DNA from: DATBFX01 sp036558305
GTDB lineage: Bacteria > Chloroflexota > Chloroflexia > Thermomicrobiales > UBA6265
DNA length: 10,387 bases
Reading direction: 5' to 3'
Assembly (NCBI GenBank): GCA_036558305.1
Contig: DATBFX010000526.1
Span: forward strand, 1 to 10,387
In this document: positions 1 through 7,264 of the stretch, in pieces
Numbering within the stretch: the first letter of the stretch is position 1
Layout of the letters: every line of letters starts with the position of its first letter
Notes under the pieces: generated by a model
Told to the model about the DNA's origin: nothing
Databases searched by the model: none
The model's input: only the letters and a program-made list of their open reading frames with translations
Position numbers and translations under genes: made by a program

Positions 1-1209
1 CCCGATCGTCGGCTGGACGTAGCCGGTCTCGTCGACCGCCCGGCTCTGCAGGCGGGCCGGGGCGCCGTCCCAATGCCAGGGGAAGCGGAAGCGCGTCCAG
101 GCCATCGGCAGCACCGGCTCCTGCAGCGCGGCCGGCGCCCAACTGGCCCCGCCGTCCGTGGAGACCTCGACGCGGGCGACCTTGCCCCGGCCCGACCAGG
201 CCAGGCCGGTGATCTCGACGAACCCCGGGCCCGGCAGGCGCTGGCCGCCGGAGGGGGCGGTGATCACCGACTTGGCCTCCATGACGAAGGTGAACTGGCG
301 GGCGGTGCCGTCGGACATCAGGTCGGTGTAGTGGGCCGTCTCCCACCGGGTTTGCCAGGGGCGATCGCCCACCTCCAGCCGGCGCAGCCACTTGACGTTG
401 GTGTTGCCCTCGAAACCGGGCAGGAGCAGGCGCAGCGGGTAGCCCTGGGAGGGGCGCAGCGCCTCGCCGTTGGCGGCGTAGGCCAGGAGGCCGTCGGCCA
501 TCGCCTTGGCGACCGGCACGCTGCGGTTGAGCCCCACCGCGTCGGCCCCCTCGGCCAGCAGCCAGGTGCCGCCGGGTTTGATCCCGACCTCGCGCAGGAC
601 GGTGGCGAGCGGCACCCCCGTCCACTCGGCGCAACTCGTCCAGCCGTGCGTCTGCTGGACCGTCTGGCCCATCGAGGCCTCGGTCCACTCGGAGGAGGAG
701 TTGCCCGAGCACTCCAGGAAGTGGGCGACCGAGACCGAGGGGAAGCGCTTGAGGTCGTCGACCGTGAACAGCGTCGGGCGGTCGACCAGGCCGTGGACGA
801 GCAGCCGGTGCTGGGCGGGATCGACGGCGGGGATGCCCCCGAAGTGGATCTCGTAGAACAGCGCGTTGGGCGTCAGCGTGCCGTGGAGGTCGGCCAGCGG
901 CGAGAAGCTGACGACCGGGTTGGCGGCCAGGCGGACGACGGCCTCCTCGGCGGGGGCCCGCTCGCCGTAGGCGGAGGACGGGGCGCCGGGTGTCCGCATC
1001 CAGGCCGGGACGTTTGGGGGCAGGTCGTCGCCGGCGGCCGCCGGCGCCGCGGGCGTGGCCTCCTGGGCGGCAGTCCCCGCCCCGGTCGGGCCGCGCCCAC
1101 CGAGCAAGGTGGCGGCGAGACCGGCCCCGCCTGAGGCCAGGGCGGCGCGTCGGGTGAGCCGGCGCCGGGCAAGGCGCCCCACGATCGGGCCGAATCGCGT
1201 CGGGTCCAT
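1..1209 (-). CDS. soxC: SoxC-like sulfane/sulfite dehydrogenase, molybdopterin subunit (3' end missing)
   Basis: Seen: an uninterrupted minus-strand frame from ATG (1207-1209) to the window edge, 403 residues with no stop. AAAGGAG lies 5 bases before the start. A twin-arginine signal (LTRRAAL, residues 18-24, then a hydrophobic stretch to about 38) and an Ala/Pro linker are followed by the oxidoreductase molybdopterin domain (about 95-300). HFLECSGNSSS holds the molybdenum-binding cysteine, C167. From about 305 the Mo-co dimerisation domain begins (FVMEAKSVITAP, then EITGLAWSGRGKVARVEVS and LQSRAVDETGYVQPT). Known: SoxC has ECSGNS at the Mo cysteine where classical sulfite oxidases have a CAGN-type motif; SoxC works with the cytochrome SoxD to oxidise sulfane sulfur or sulfite outside the membrane. 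Inference: the folded enzyme is Tat-exported. SoxC proteins are usually about 420-450 residues, so only a short C-terminus should be missing. Whether a SoxD-like partner lies beyond the edge is unknown; a stand-alone sulfite dehydrogenase is the alternative. Confidence 0.85.
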   Translation of the reverse strand, partial: MDPTRFGPIVGRLARRRLTRRAALASGGAGLAATLLGGRGPTGAGTAAQEATPAAPAAAGDDLPPNVPAWMRTPGAPSSAYGERAPAEEAVVRLAANPVVSFSPLADLHGTLTPNALFYEIHFGGIPAVDPAQHRLLVHGLVDRPTLFTVDDLKRFPSVSVAHFLECSGNSSSEWTEASMGQTVQQTHGWTSCAEWTGVPLATVLREVGIKPGGTWLLAEGADAVGLNRSVPVAKAMADGLLAYAANGEALRPSQGYPLRLLLPGFEGNTNVKWLRRLEVGDRPWQTRWETAHYTDLMSDGTARQFTFVMEAKSVITAPSGGQRLPGPGFVEITGLAWSGRGKVARVEVSTDGGASWAPAALQEPVLPMAWTRFRFPWHWDGAPARLQSRAVDETGYVQPTIG

Positions 1210-1247
1210 CGATGCTCCTTTCCGTCGCCGGCACCAGGGTGAGCACC

Positions 1248-1253
1248 AGCCTA
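1248..1253 (-). promoter_or_regulatory. Candidate -10 box for the soxC-like gene
   Basis: On the minus strand TAGGCT lies 38 bases before the start codon. It would put transcription start near 1241 and leave a leader of about 32 bases that contains the AAAGGAG ribosome binding site. The same hexamer is the -10 candidate of the transpeptidase gene at 7288-7293. I see no good -35 hexamer at 16-18 bases upstream, so the call rests on the -10 and its spacing only. Confidence 0.4.
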
Positions 1254-1267
1254 TCCCGATCGGATAG
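1251..1267. promoter_or_regulatory. Inverted repeat overlapping the soxC-like -10 box (possible operator)
   Basis: CTATCC, five bases (CGATC), then GGATAG: a perfect 6-bp inverted repeat whose centre includes the palindrome CCGATCGG. Its left arm overlaps the candidate TAGGCT -10 of the downstream minus-strand gene, where a repressor site would sit. A hairpin with no T-run is the alternative. No binding protein can be named. Confidence 0.35.
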
Positions 1268-1274
1268 CCCGCGC

Positions 1275-1294
1275 ATCCGTAGCACCTACGCGAT
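1275..1294. repeat. Short inverted repeat downstream of the LuxR-type gene
   Basis: CGTAG-CAC-CTACG is a perfect 5-bp stem with a 3-base loop (1278-1290). It is extended by ATC and GAT with one unpaired base. It lies 44 bases past the regulator's stop codon and has no T-run on either strand, so it is at best a weak terminator or a further site in the soxC-like upstream region. Confidence 0.25.
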
Positions 1295-1337
1295 TTCAGG
1301 AGTGCCCGTCTGGCGGACGAATAGGGAATTACCCACT

Positions 1338-3764
1338 TTAGGCGTCGGAGGCGAGACCGTGCTCCAGGGCAAAGTCGCGCGCGCCGCGTCTGGTCTCGAC
1401 GCCCAACTTGCGGAGAATGCTGGAGACGTGGTTGCCCACGGTGCGTGGACTGATCGAGAGCGCCGCCGCGATTTCCCGATCGGTCGCCCCCCGGTTCAGG
1501 AGGCGCAGTACCTCCACCTCGCGCGGGGAGAGCCCGTGGTCTGGCGCGACCGCCGGCGATGGCGCGATTCCCGGCGCGTTCACAAGCGATGCCACCGCCT
1601 CGGCTTCGGCGACGGCCTGCTCCAGCAAAAGCGCACTCCCGGCCGCCCACGCCGCGGCGAAGCGATCCTCGCCCAGTACGGTGCGGAGCGTGTCCAGGAG
1701 CCGATCCGTCTCGGCGCGATCGCGCGGCCCATGCACGAAGCCAAGGACCTCGTACGTCGCCGCTTCCGCCGCGAGGAGCCGCGCCGCGCGTTCCGGATGT
1801 CCGGCGAACCACGCCAATTTGCCGAACCTGTGGAGGTTTCCCGCGATGAGGGCCGCGTCTTCCTTCGCCCGCGCCAGCCGAAGCGCCTCGGACAGGTACG
1901 TCGCGGCTGCCGGAAGGTCGCCCGCGTCGCAGGCGATCATGCCGAGACCGCCGTAGGCCCAGTTGACGGCCGCTCCGTACCCGATCCGCTGGCCGAGTTC
2001 CAATGCCTCGGCGAAGCGCGCCCGGGCCAGATCGGGTTCGGCCCGCGCGTAGGCGAACCGCCCGAGACCGACGAGTGCCCCCGTCGTCCAGGTCCGCTCG
2101 CCGAGGTCCCGCCACAGCCCGAGCGCCTCGGCCATGAGCGTTTCGGCCCGGTCGAAGTCGTCCCGCCGCGACGCCGCATAGGCGAGGAAGTAGGTCGCTT
2201 CGGCGATCAACTTGAGGACTTGGCTTGCCCGAGCGACCGCCAGCCCCTCCTCCACCAGCGCCTGTGACCGCGCCCAATCGCCCTGCGCCTGCGCGAGGTC
2301 CCCGGCGCCGAGGAGGACGGCGACCCGCGTGGCCGCCGACACGGCGGCACCGGGGCTCGCGAGCGCCCGCTCGGTCCAGGCGCGCCCCTCCGCGATGTGG
2401 CCGCCGGTCCGCCAGAACCACCAGAGCGCGGCCGCCAGGCGAAGCAGCACCTCGGCCTCACCGCGCTCCTCGGCCCACGCCAGCGCGACGCGGAGATTCG
2501 GCTGCTCCGTTTCGAGCCGGGCGAACCAGGCGGGTTCGGCCGGCGTGTAGAACGCCGGCTCCGCGTCCTCGACCAACCCCAGGAAGTATTCGGCATGCCG
2601 GGCACGGAGGGCGTCCCGTTCCCCGCTCGCGTCGCGCTGCTCGACGGCGTAGGCGCGGATCGTCTCCAACATCCCGTAGCGCGGCTCCCCGGAAGACTGA
2701 TCGGTTCGTCGTACCAGGCTCTGGTCGACCAGGGCCGTCAACCGGTCGAGCACGTCGTCGCCGAGTGCATGGTCCGCGTTGCAGATGACCTCGATGCCGT
2801 CATACGTGCAACCGCCGGCGAAGACCGCGAGCCGCCGAAAGAGCGCTTGCTCCTCGGCGGTCAGGAGGTCGTGGCTCCAGGCGATCGCGTCGCGCATCGT
2901 CCGCAGGCGCGCCGGTTGATCCCGCGCCCCGCCGGTCAGCAGCGCCAGCCGCCGCTGCTCCAGTCGGGCGAGGATGGCCTGGGGCGAGAGCACCTTGGTC
3001 CGTGCCGCCGCCAGCTCGATCGCCAGCGGCAGACCGTCCAGGGCGGTGCAGATCGCGCCGACCGCGTGCGCGTTGGATTCGGTCAACGCGAAGGCGGGAT
3101 CGACGCTGTTCGCCCGCTGGACGAAGAGCGCCACCGCCTCGGTCCGTGCCAGATCGGCGAGCCGCGGTGGCCGGGCCCCCGGCAAACCCGAGGGTACGAG
3201 TCTGGGGACGGCCAGCGGCGGCACCGGGAATTCGTGTTCCCCGAGGACGTGGAGCGGGGCGCGGCTGGTGACGAGGACTTTCAGCCGCGCGCAGGCGTTC
3301 AGGAGGTCAGCCACCGCCGGCGCGCCGGGCAGGACCTGTTCGAAATTGTCCAGCACCAGGAGCGTCTGCCGGGAATGCAGGACGGTGAGGAGGCGTTCCG
3401 GGAGCGAGCAGTCACCCCCCTCCGTCACGCCAAGGCCCTGGGCGATGGCATTGGGCACCAGGGCCGGGTCGTCGATAGCGGCCAGGCGGACGAAGTAGAC
3501 GCCGTCGGCGAAGGTGCCGACGGCGTCCCACGCCACCTGGAGGGCGAGGCGGGTCTTGCCGACGCCGCCGGGGCCGGTCAGGGTGAGGAGGGGAACGTCG
3601 GGGCGCAGGAGGAGAGCACGGATGGCGGCCAGCGCCTCCTCCCGCCCGATCAGCGGCGTGCGCGGCAGCGGTAGGGGAGCCGGTCCGTTGCCCTCCGTTC
3701 TGGGCAACGGCGGCAACGGGACGAGACGGGACCCGCTCCGGTCGAGCGAGGAGGCAGAATCCAC
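1338..3764 (-). CDS. STAND ATPase regulator with TPR region and C-terminal LuxR HTH
   Basis: An 808-residue cytoplasmic transcription regulator. Seen: a Pro-rich N-terminus; LIGREEAL (38-45) opening the NTPase; Walker A GPGGVGKT (64-71); Walker B LLVLDN (135-140); VTSR (165-168); GLPLAIELAAAR (244-255), the conserved NB-ARC GLPL region; a winged-helix-like stretch about 295-370; helical TPR-like repeats about 420-690; and a LuxR DNA-binding domain 744-804 (LSPREVEVLRLL, then TDREIAAALSISPRTVGNHV). Start is GTG at 3762-3764, with GGGGA 8 bases upstream. Known: this is the MalT-like / COG3903 predicted-ATPase architecture, in which ATP binding and a ligand or partner protein trigger oligomerisation and DNA binding. 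Inference: inducer and targets cannot be read from the sequence. It lies on the same strand as rtcB, 161 bases downstream, but has its own candidate promoter. MalT is about 900 residues, so this member is slightly short but looks complete. Confidence 0.93.
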   Translation of the reverse strand: MDSASSLDRSGSRLVPLPPLPRTEGNGPAPLPLPRTPLIGREEALAAIRALLLRPDVPLLTLTGPGGVGKTRLALQVAWDAVGTFADGVYFVRLAAIDDPALVPNAIAQGLGVTEGGDCSLPERLLTVLHSRQTLLVLDNFEQVLPGAPAVADLLNACARLKVLVTSRAPLHVLGEHEFPVPPLAVPRLVPSGLPGARPPRLADLARTEAVALFVQRANSVDPAFALTESNAHAVGAICTALDGLPLAIELAAARTKVLSPQAILARLEQRRLALLTGGARDQPARLRTMRDAIAWSHDLLTAEEQALFRRLAVFAGGCTYDGIEVICNADHALGDDVLDRLTALVDQSLVRRTDQSSGEPRYGMLETIRAYAVEQRDASGERDALRARHAEYFLGLVEDAEPAFYTPAEPAWFARLETEQPNLRVALAWAEERGEAEVLLRLAAALWWFWRTGGHIAEGRAWTERALASPGAAVSAATRVAVLLGAGDLAQAQGDWARSQALVEEGLAVARASQVLKLIAEATYFLAYAASRRDDFDRAETLMAEALGLWRDLGERTWTTGALVGLGRFAYARAEPDLARARFAEALELGQRIGYGAAVNWAYGGLGMIACDAGDLPAAATYLSEALRLARAKEDAALIAGNLHRFGKLAWFAGHPERAARLLAAEAATYEVLGFVHGPRDRAETDRLLDTLRTVLGEDRFAAAWAAGSALLLEQAVAEAEAVASLVNAPGIAPSPAVAPDHGLSPREVEVLRLLNRGATDREIAAALSISPRTVGNHVSSILRKLGVETRRGARDFALEHGLASDA

Positions 3765-3813
3765 GGCGGCGTTCCCCAGCAGCGGCGCCGAGATCGGTGA
3801 CGACGGTGCCAGT

Positions 3814-3841
3814 AGGCTACACCGGCCGTCCGCCCTGTCAA
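3814..3841 (-). promoter_or_regulatory. Candidate sigma-70-type promoter of the LuxR-type regulator
   Basis: On the minus strand a perfect TTGACA -35 (3836-3841), 16 bases, then a TAGCCT -10 (3814-3819). Transcription would start near 3807 and give a leader of about 43 bases before the GTG start. The 9-mer GTAGGCTAC over the -10 is itself a small inverted repeat. The -35 matches the consensus fully; the -10 matches at T1, A2 and T6. Confidence 0.55.
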
Positions 3842-3875
3842 GCGGTCAAGGCATCCAGAGTAAGGTCGACGCGGA

Positions 3876-3891
3876 GGTAGTTCGGGCTACC
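3876..3891. repeat. Small inverted repeat after rtcB
   Basis: GGTAG, six bases, CTACC: a 5-bp stem beginning 34 bases past the rtcB stop codon. It has no T-run, so it is not a convincing intrinsic terminator. It is the only compact stem I see between rtcB and the regulator's promoter. Confidence 0.2.
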
Positions 3892-3925
3892 GGCGCGGGA
3901 CTTCCGAGAACGCCCGACGACCCGC

Positions 3926-5119
3926 TCAGTCGTCCTTGGCCTTGCTGTCGCCCTTGACCGTGACGAGCGGCTTGAGGGTGTGGACGATCTCGACCAGGTC
4001 GTCCTGCTGGGCGAGGACCTTGGTGACGTCTTTGTAAGCCTGGGGGGCTTCGTCGAGGAACCCCAACGACGGGCGGGTGAAGGTGCCGGCGAGAGCTTCC
4101 TTCAGAGCGGCTTCGTCGAGGGAGCGTTTCGCCTGTTTGCGGCCCATGCGGCGACCGGCGCCGTGGGAGCAAGACGTGAAGCTGTCGGGGTTGCCGCGAC
4201 CGCGGACGATGTAGCTGGGGGCGCCCATGCTGCCGGGGATGATGCCGATCTCGCCGGCGCGGGCGGAGGTGGCGCCCTTGCGGTGGACGACGAGGGTCTG
4301 GCCGAGGTGCTCCTCGATCCGGGCGAAGTTGTGGTGGATGTTGATGAAGGCGTCGCGGCCGCCGACCTCCTCCGGTTCCAGACCGAGGGCGGCGAGCATC
4401 GCTTCCAGCATGCGGTAGCGGCTCTCCAGGGCGAAGGCCGTGGCCCAGTCCATGTCGTGCAGGTAGGCGTGGGCGATCTCGTCGTCGAGCGGGAGGGCGG
4501 CGAGGTCGGCGGGGACGTCGAGGCCGCGCTTCTTCTCGATCGCTTTGGCCCAGGCGGTGTAGTGGTCGGCGATGCGGAGACCGGTGTGGCGGCTGCCGGA
4601 GTGGACCATCAGCCAGATCTGGCCGGTCTCGTCGACCTGGGCTTCGAGGAAGTGGTTGCCGCCGCCGAGGGTGCCGAGCTGGACCGCGGCCTTGTCGCGG
4701 ATCAGGGGCTGCAACTCGCGGGCTTCGAGTTCGACGGCGAGACCGTCCCACTCCTGGCGTCGTTTCTGGACGCCGAACCCGGTCGGGACGGCGGCGCGGA
4801 CGTCGTTGGCCCATTTGCCCCAGTAGCGGGCGTCCATCCGCTTCGGTTTGTACTCGCGGCCGGTGGGCACGGCGCACATGCCGCAGGCGATGTCGACGCC
4901 GACGGCGGTGGGGACGACGGCGTCGACGGTCGGGAAGACGCAGCCGATGGTAACGCCGAACCCGACGTGGCAGTCGGGCATGACGGCCACGTGGGGGCCG
5001 ACGTCGGGGTGCCGGGCGGCGTTCTTGAGCTGGTCGAGGGCGCCGGGTTCGATCTCTTCGGGCGGCAGCCAGGTTTTGATCGGCGCCTTGAAGTCGGGGT
5101 CGTGGATCGTCTGGTACAT
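3926..5119 (-). CDS. rtcB: RNA-splicing ligase RtcB
   Basis: GTP- and Mn(II)-dependent RNA ligase that joins 2',3'-cyclic phosphate (or 3'-phosphate) RNA ends to 5'-OH ends, for RNA repair or tRNA splicing. Seen in the 397 residues: MPDCHVGFG (47-55); GVDIACGM (74-81), giving metal ligands D76 and C79; LGGGNHFLE (151-159) with H156; HSGSR (173-177) with H173; HHNFA (262-266); and SCSHGAGR (316-323), where H319 is the expected guanylylated histidine. The E. coli protein is about 408 residues, so this one is full length, has no intein, and keeps all key residues. Start is ATG at 5117-5119 with GAGAGGA about 6 bases upstream. No archease and no RtcA or RtcR gene is in the window. The gene sits alone between the ABC exporter (164-base gap) and the LuxR-type regulator (161-base gap). 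I find no strong promoter upstream, only small palindromes. Confidence 0.96.
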   Translation of the reverse strand: MYQTIHDPDFKAPIKTWLPPEEIEPGALDQLKNAARHPDVGPHVAVMPDCHVGFGVTIGCVFPTVDAVVPTAVGVDIACGMCAVPTGREYKPKRMDARYWGKWANDVRAAVPTGFGVQKRRQEWDGLAVELEARELQPLIRDKAAVQLGTLGGGNHFLEAQVDETGQIWLMVHSGSRHTGLRIADHYTAWAKAIEKKRGLDVPADLAALPLDDEIAHAYLHDMDWATAFALESRYRMLEAMLAALGLEPEEVGGRDAFINIHHNFARIEEHLGQTLVVHRKGATSARAGEIGIIPGSMGAPSYIVRGRGNPDSFTSCSHGAGRRMGRKQAKRSLDEAALKEALAGTFTRPSLGFLDEAPQAYKDVTKVLAQQDDLVEIVHTLKPLVTVKGDSKAKDD

Positions 5120-5146
5120 CGATGGTCCTCTCGATTATTGGGCATG

Positions 5147-5160
5147 ACGAGTCGGCTCGT
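5147..5160. promoter_or_regulatory. Inverted repeat upstream of rtcB
   Basis: ACGAG-TCGG-CTCGT, a perfect 5-bp inverted repeat with a 4-base loop, 27 bases upstream of the rtcB start codon and just upstream of an AATAAT that resembles a -10 box on the minus strand. It could be an operator or a leader hairpin. A chance match is quite possible in this GC-rich gap. Confidence 0.25.
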
Positions 5161-5253
5161 GTGTTTTCGACGCACATTTTGGGCCGCGTGGCTGCCATTG
5201 GCTATGACGTGAGGGGGCGATTCGTGTGAGATCGGGACGCCGCGGCCAGATTG

Positions 5254-5263
5254 GCACATGTGC
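5254..5263. repeat. Perfect 10-bp palindrome in the ABC permease-rtcB gap
   Basis: GCACATGTGC is self-complementary over ten bases. It lies 20 bases past the permease stop codon and about 135 bases upstream of rtcB. It has no T-run. It might be a protein-binding site; function unknown. Confidence 0.2.
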
Positions 5264-5283
5264 TTCCCGTCGCCGTTTTCCCG

Positions 5284-6105
5284 TCACGTCGGCAAGTCGC
5301 GGCGTGCGAACACCAGAAGACCGGCAATCGCGCCGGTGAGGCCGACGGTCGCCAGCACGAGGACGTTTGTCAGGGGGAGGGTGCCGGCGGAGAGGGCGAG
5401 GCCGGGGTTGTAGTAGTCGAAGATGCTGAAGGGTTCGAGGGGTTCGAGGGCGGACCAGATGGCGGCGAAGTAGTCGACGACGTAGGAGACGACGATGGCG
5501 GCGCTGACCCACCCCACCGCTTGCCCCATGCGGTCGGCGGTGGCGGAACTGAGGAGGGCGAGACCGCCGATGCACCAGACCAGGAGCGCGGCGGCGAGCG
5601 CGGTCGGGACGAAGTGGGCGTACGTCAGGGTGCCGGCGGGGTGGGAAAGGGCGATGCCGGCGAGCATGCCGAGCGTGGCGCAGGCGGCGACGGCGAGGGC
5701 GACGACGAGGAGACCGAGGACGCGGGCGAGGTAGAGGCGGGGGCGGGAGACGGGGCGGGCGAGGGCGAGTTGGATGGTGCCGCGCTCCATCTCGCCGGCC
5801 AGACCGCGCCCGGCGAACCAGATCACGGTGGCGGCGGAGAGGAGGAGGTAGATCGGGTGGGTGAAACCGAGGGCGAGGTACCCGGAGAGACCGGCCGCCA
5901 TCAGGAAGTCGGGGGTGACGTTCATCAGGGCGTAGAAGGATTTGGGGACGATGGCGAGGAGGGCCTGGAGACGAGATAGATCGCCGAGGGATGCGACGGC
6001 GAGGGGTTGGATGAGTTCGAAGAGGGCGGTACCGAGCAGGAGAGCGATCAGACCGGAGCGGCCGCGCCGCAGGAGCCAGAACCAGAGGGTTACGAGGGCA
6101 GTCAT
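5284..6105 (-). CDS. ABC-2 type transporter permease
   Basis: Integral membrane subunit of an ABC exporter, 273 residues. Seen: about six hydrophobic segments (near 17-35, 83-99, 129-152, 165-187, 195-218, 247-266). Between the second and third is the cytoplasmic coupling motif GEMERGTIQLALARPVSRPR (104-123), a hallmark of ABC-2 permeases. The protein ends in the positive tail ARRDLPT. The ATG (6103-6105) overlaps the ATPase gene's TGA in an ATGA arrangement, which indicates translational coupling, and AGGGA lies 8 bases upstream. Substrate is not inferable: this family exports drugs, lipids, polysaccharides or peptides, and no biosynthetic genes are adjacent. An in-frame open stretch continues far upstream on the minus strand through the ATPase and transpeptidase regions, but only this part encodes membrane protein sequence. 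Confidence 0.9.
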   Translation of the reverse strand: MTALVTLWFWLLRRGRSGLIALLLGTALFELIQPLAVASLGDLSRLQALLAIVPKSFYALMNVTPDFLMAAGLSGYLALGFTHPIYLLLSAATVIWFAGRGLAGEMERGTIQLALARPVSRPRLYLARVLGLLVVALAVAACATLGMLAGIALSHPAGTLTYAHFVPTALAAALLVWCIGGLALLSSATADRMGQAVGWVSAAIVVSYVVDYFAAIWSALEPLEPFSIFDYYNPGLALSAGTLPLTNVLVLATVGLTGAIAGLLVFARRDLPT

Positions 6106-7049
6106 CGGGCGGTCCCTGCCGTCGCGAAGACGTCGATGTCGCCCGGTTCGGGGGCACCGTCGCCGTAGAACCCCATGAAGATGTCGTCGAGGTCGGGCGG
6201 GGCGAGGACGAGGTCCTCGACGTGGTGGACGGCGAGGAAACCGAGCAGGGGATTGACGTCGCCGTCGAGGACGAGGGTCAGGCGGTGGCCGTTGCGTTCG
6301 GCGACGGCGACGCCGGGGAGGCGGGAGAGACCGTCCGGAATGCCGTTGGGGAAGGTGACGTCGGCGCGGCGGCGTTGGAGGCGTTTGAGACCGGCGACGG
6401 TGTCTTCGACGACGAGGCGGCCGCCGCGGACGACGGCGACCAGTTCGCAGGTGCGCTCGACCTCGGCGAGATCGTGCGAGGACATGAAGATGGTGCGGCC
6501 GCGGTCGCGCAGCGTACGCAGGAGGTCTTCGAAGCGGCGCTGGACCAGGGGGTCGAGGCCGTCGGTCGGTTCGTCGAGGATGAGGAGCGAGGGGTCGTGC
6601 TGGATGGCGGCGACGAGGGCGAGTTTCTGGCGCATGCCTTTCGAGTAGGAGCCGAGGCGGCGCTTCAGGGCGGCGCGGTCGAGGTCGAGGGTGTCGAGCA
6701 GGTGATCGCGGAGGGTGGGCGGGCGGCCGGAGAGGCGGGTGGCGAAGTCGAGCTGCGCTTCCCCGCTCATCTCGGGGTAGAGGGCGTCGGGCGGGACGAG
6801 GTAGCCGAGGTCGCGGCGGGCGGCGACGCCGTCGCGCCAGGTCTCGTGTCCACAGATGAACGCCGCCCCGGCGGTCGGTTTGACGAACCCCATCAGGAGG
6901 CGGATGGTAGTGGTTTTGCCGGCGCCGTTGGGACCGAGGAAACCGTAGATGGTGCCGCGGGGGACGGTGAGGTTGAGGTGTTCGAGGGCGGAGACGGTGC
7001 CGTAGCGTTTGGTCAGGTCGTGGGTGGCGATGGCGGCGTCGTTCGTCAT
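6102..7049 (-). CDS. ABC-2 type transporter ATP-binding protein
   Basis: ATPase of the exporter whose permease overlaps its stop codon; 315 residues, cytoplasmic face. Seen: Walker A GPNGAGKT (39-46); a region LGYLVPPDALYP (81-92) where other ABC ATPases have the Q-loop, with no glutamine, as in many DrrA/CcmA-like proteins; signature YSKGMRQK (135-142); Walker B LLILDEPTDGLD (155-166); H-loop histidine H192 in SSHDL. A variable C-terminal domain (about 228-315) ends with PPDLDDIFMGFYG, as in the drug or antibiotic export subfamily. Start chosen at ATG 7047-7049, because MTNDAAIATHDLTKRYG is where homology to the family should begin. There is no Shine-Dalgarno sequence before it; instead TGCTACCCT ends 6 bases upstream, which suggests a leaderless mRNA. 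The frame stays open to 7271, but that Cys/Arg-rich extension runs into the transpeptidase promoter and looks spurious. Confidence 0.92.
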   Translation of the reverse strand: MTNDAAIATHDLTKRYGTVSALEHLNLTVPRGTIYGFLGPNGAGKTTTIRLLMGFVKPTAGAAFICGHETWRDGVAARRDLGYLVPPDALYPEMSGEAQLDFATRLSGRPPTLRDHLLDTLDLDRAALKRRLGSYSKGMRQKLALVAAIQHDPSLLILDEPTDGLDPLVQRRFEDLLRTLRDRGRTIFMSSHDLAEVERTCELVAVVRGGRLVVEDTVAGLKRLQRRRADVTFPNGIPDGLSRLPGVAVAERNGHRLTLVLDGDVNPLLGFLAVHHVEDLVLAPPDLDDIFMGFYGDGAPEPGDIDVFATAGTAR

Positions 7050-7055
7050 GGTGGG

Positions 7056-7064
7056 AGGGTAGCA
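7056..7064 (-). promoter_or_regulatory. Extended -10 promoter of the ABC exporter operon, leaderless
   Basis: On the minus strand TGC-TACCCT matches the extended -10 form TGnTAnnnT. Six bases separate it from the ATG, so the A of the start codon would be the +1 nucleotide. The intervening CCCACC cannot act as a Shine-Dalgarno sequence. No -35 hexamer is evident, which is acceptable for an extended -10 promoter. Confidence 0.45.
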
Positions 7065-7264
7065 TCGCGGGTCCGGCGCGGACATCTCGCGCGCGACGCG
7101 CAATTGGGCGGAGATGCACGGCTTGAGGAGGCACCGGCGGCGTTCGGCCGGACGATGCGGGCACCGAGCGAGGCAGGCATCGCCCGACGGGCCGTTTGCC
7201 GGTGGAATGTTGCGGTGCCAACCACGAGATGCGGCAAGAAGGCAACGGAGACGACCGATTTTGG

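Noticed and set aside
73..1134. Plus-strand 353-codon open frame antisense to the soxC-like gene
   Set aside because: Low-complexity Gly/Arg/Ala product. The minus strand reads through as a clear SoxC-like enzyme.
1324..1334. GGGAATTACCC after the regulator's stop codon as an intrinsic terminator
   Set aside because: Only three G:C pairs would form around AATTA and no T-run follows on the minus strand.
2397..3674. Plus-strand 425-codon open frame antisense to the LuxR-type regulator
   Set aside because: Shadow of the regulator gene, with no recognisable domain. The opposite strand carries intact Walker, NB-ARC and HTH motifs.
3980..5212. Plus-strand 410-codon open frame antisense to rtcB
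   Set aside because: It mirrors rtcB codon structure and is Gly/Val/Asp-rich without motifs, while the minus strand encodes a complete RtcB with all active-site residues.
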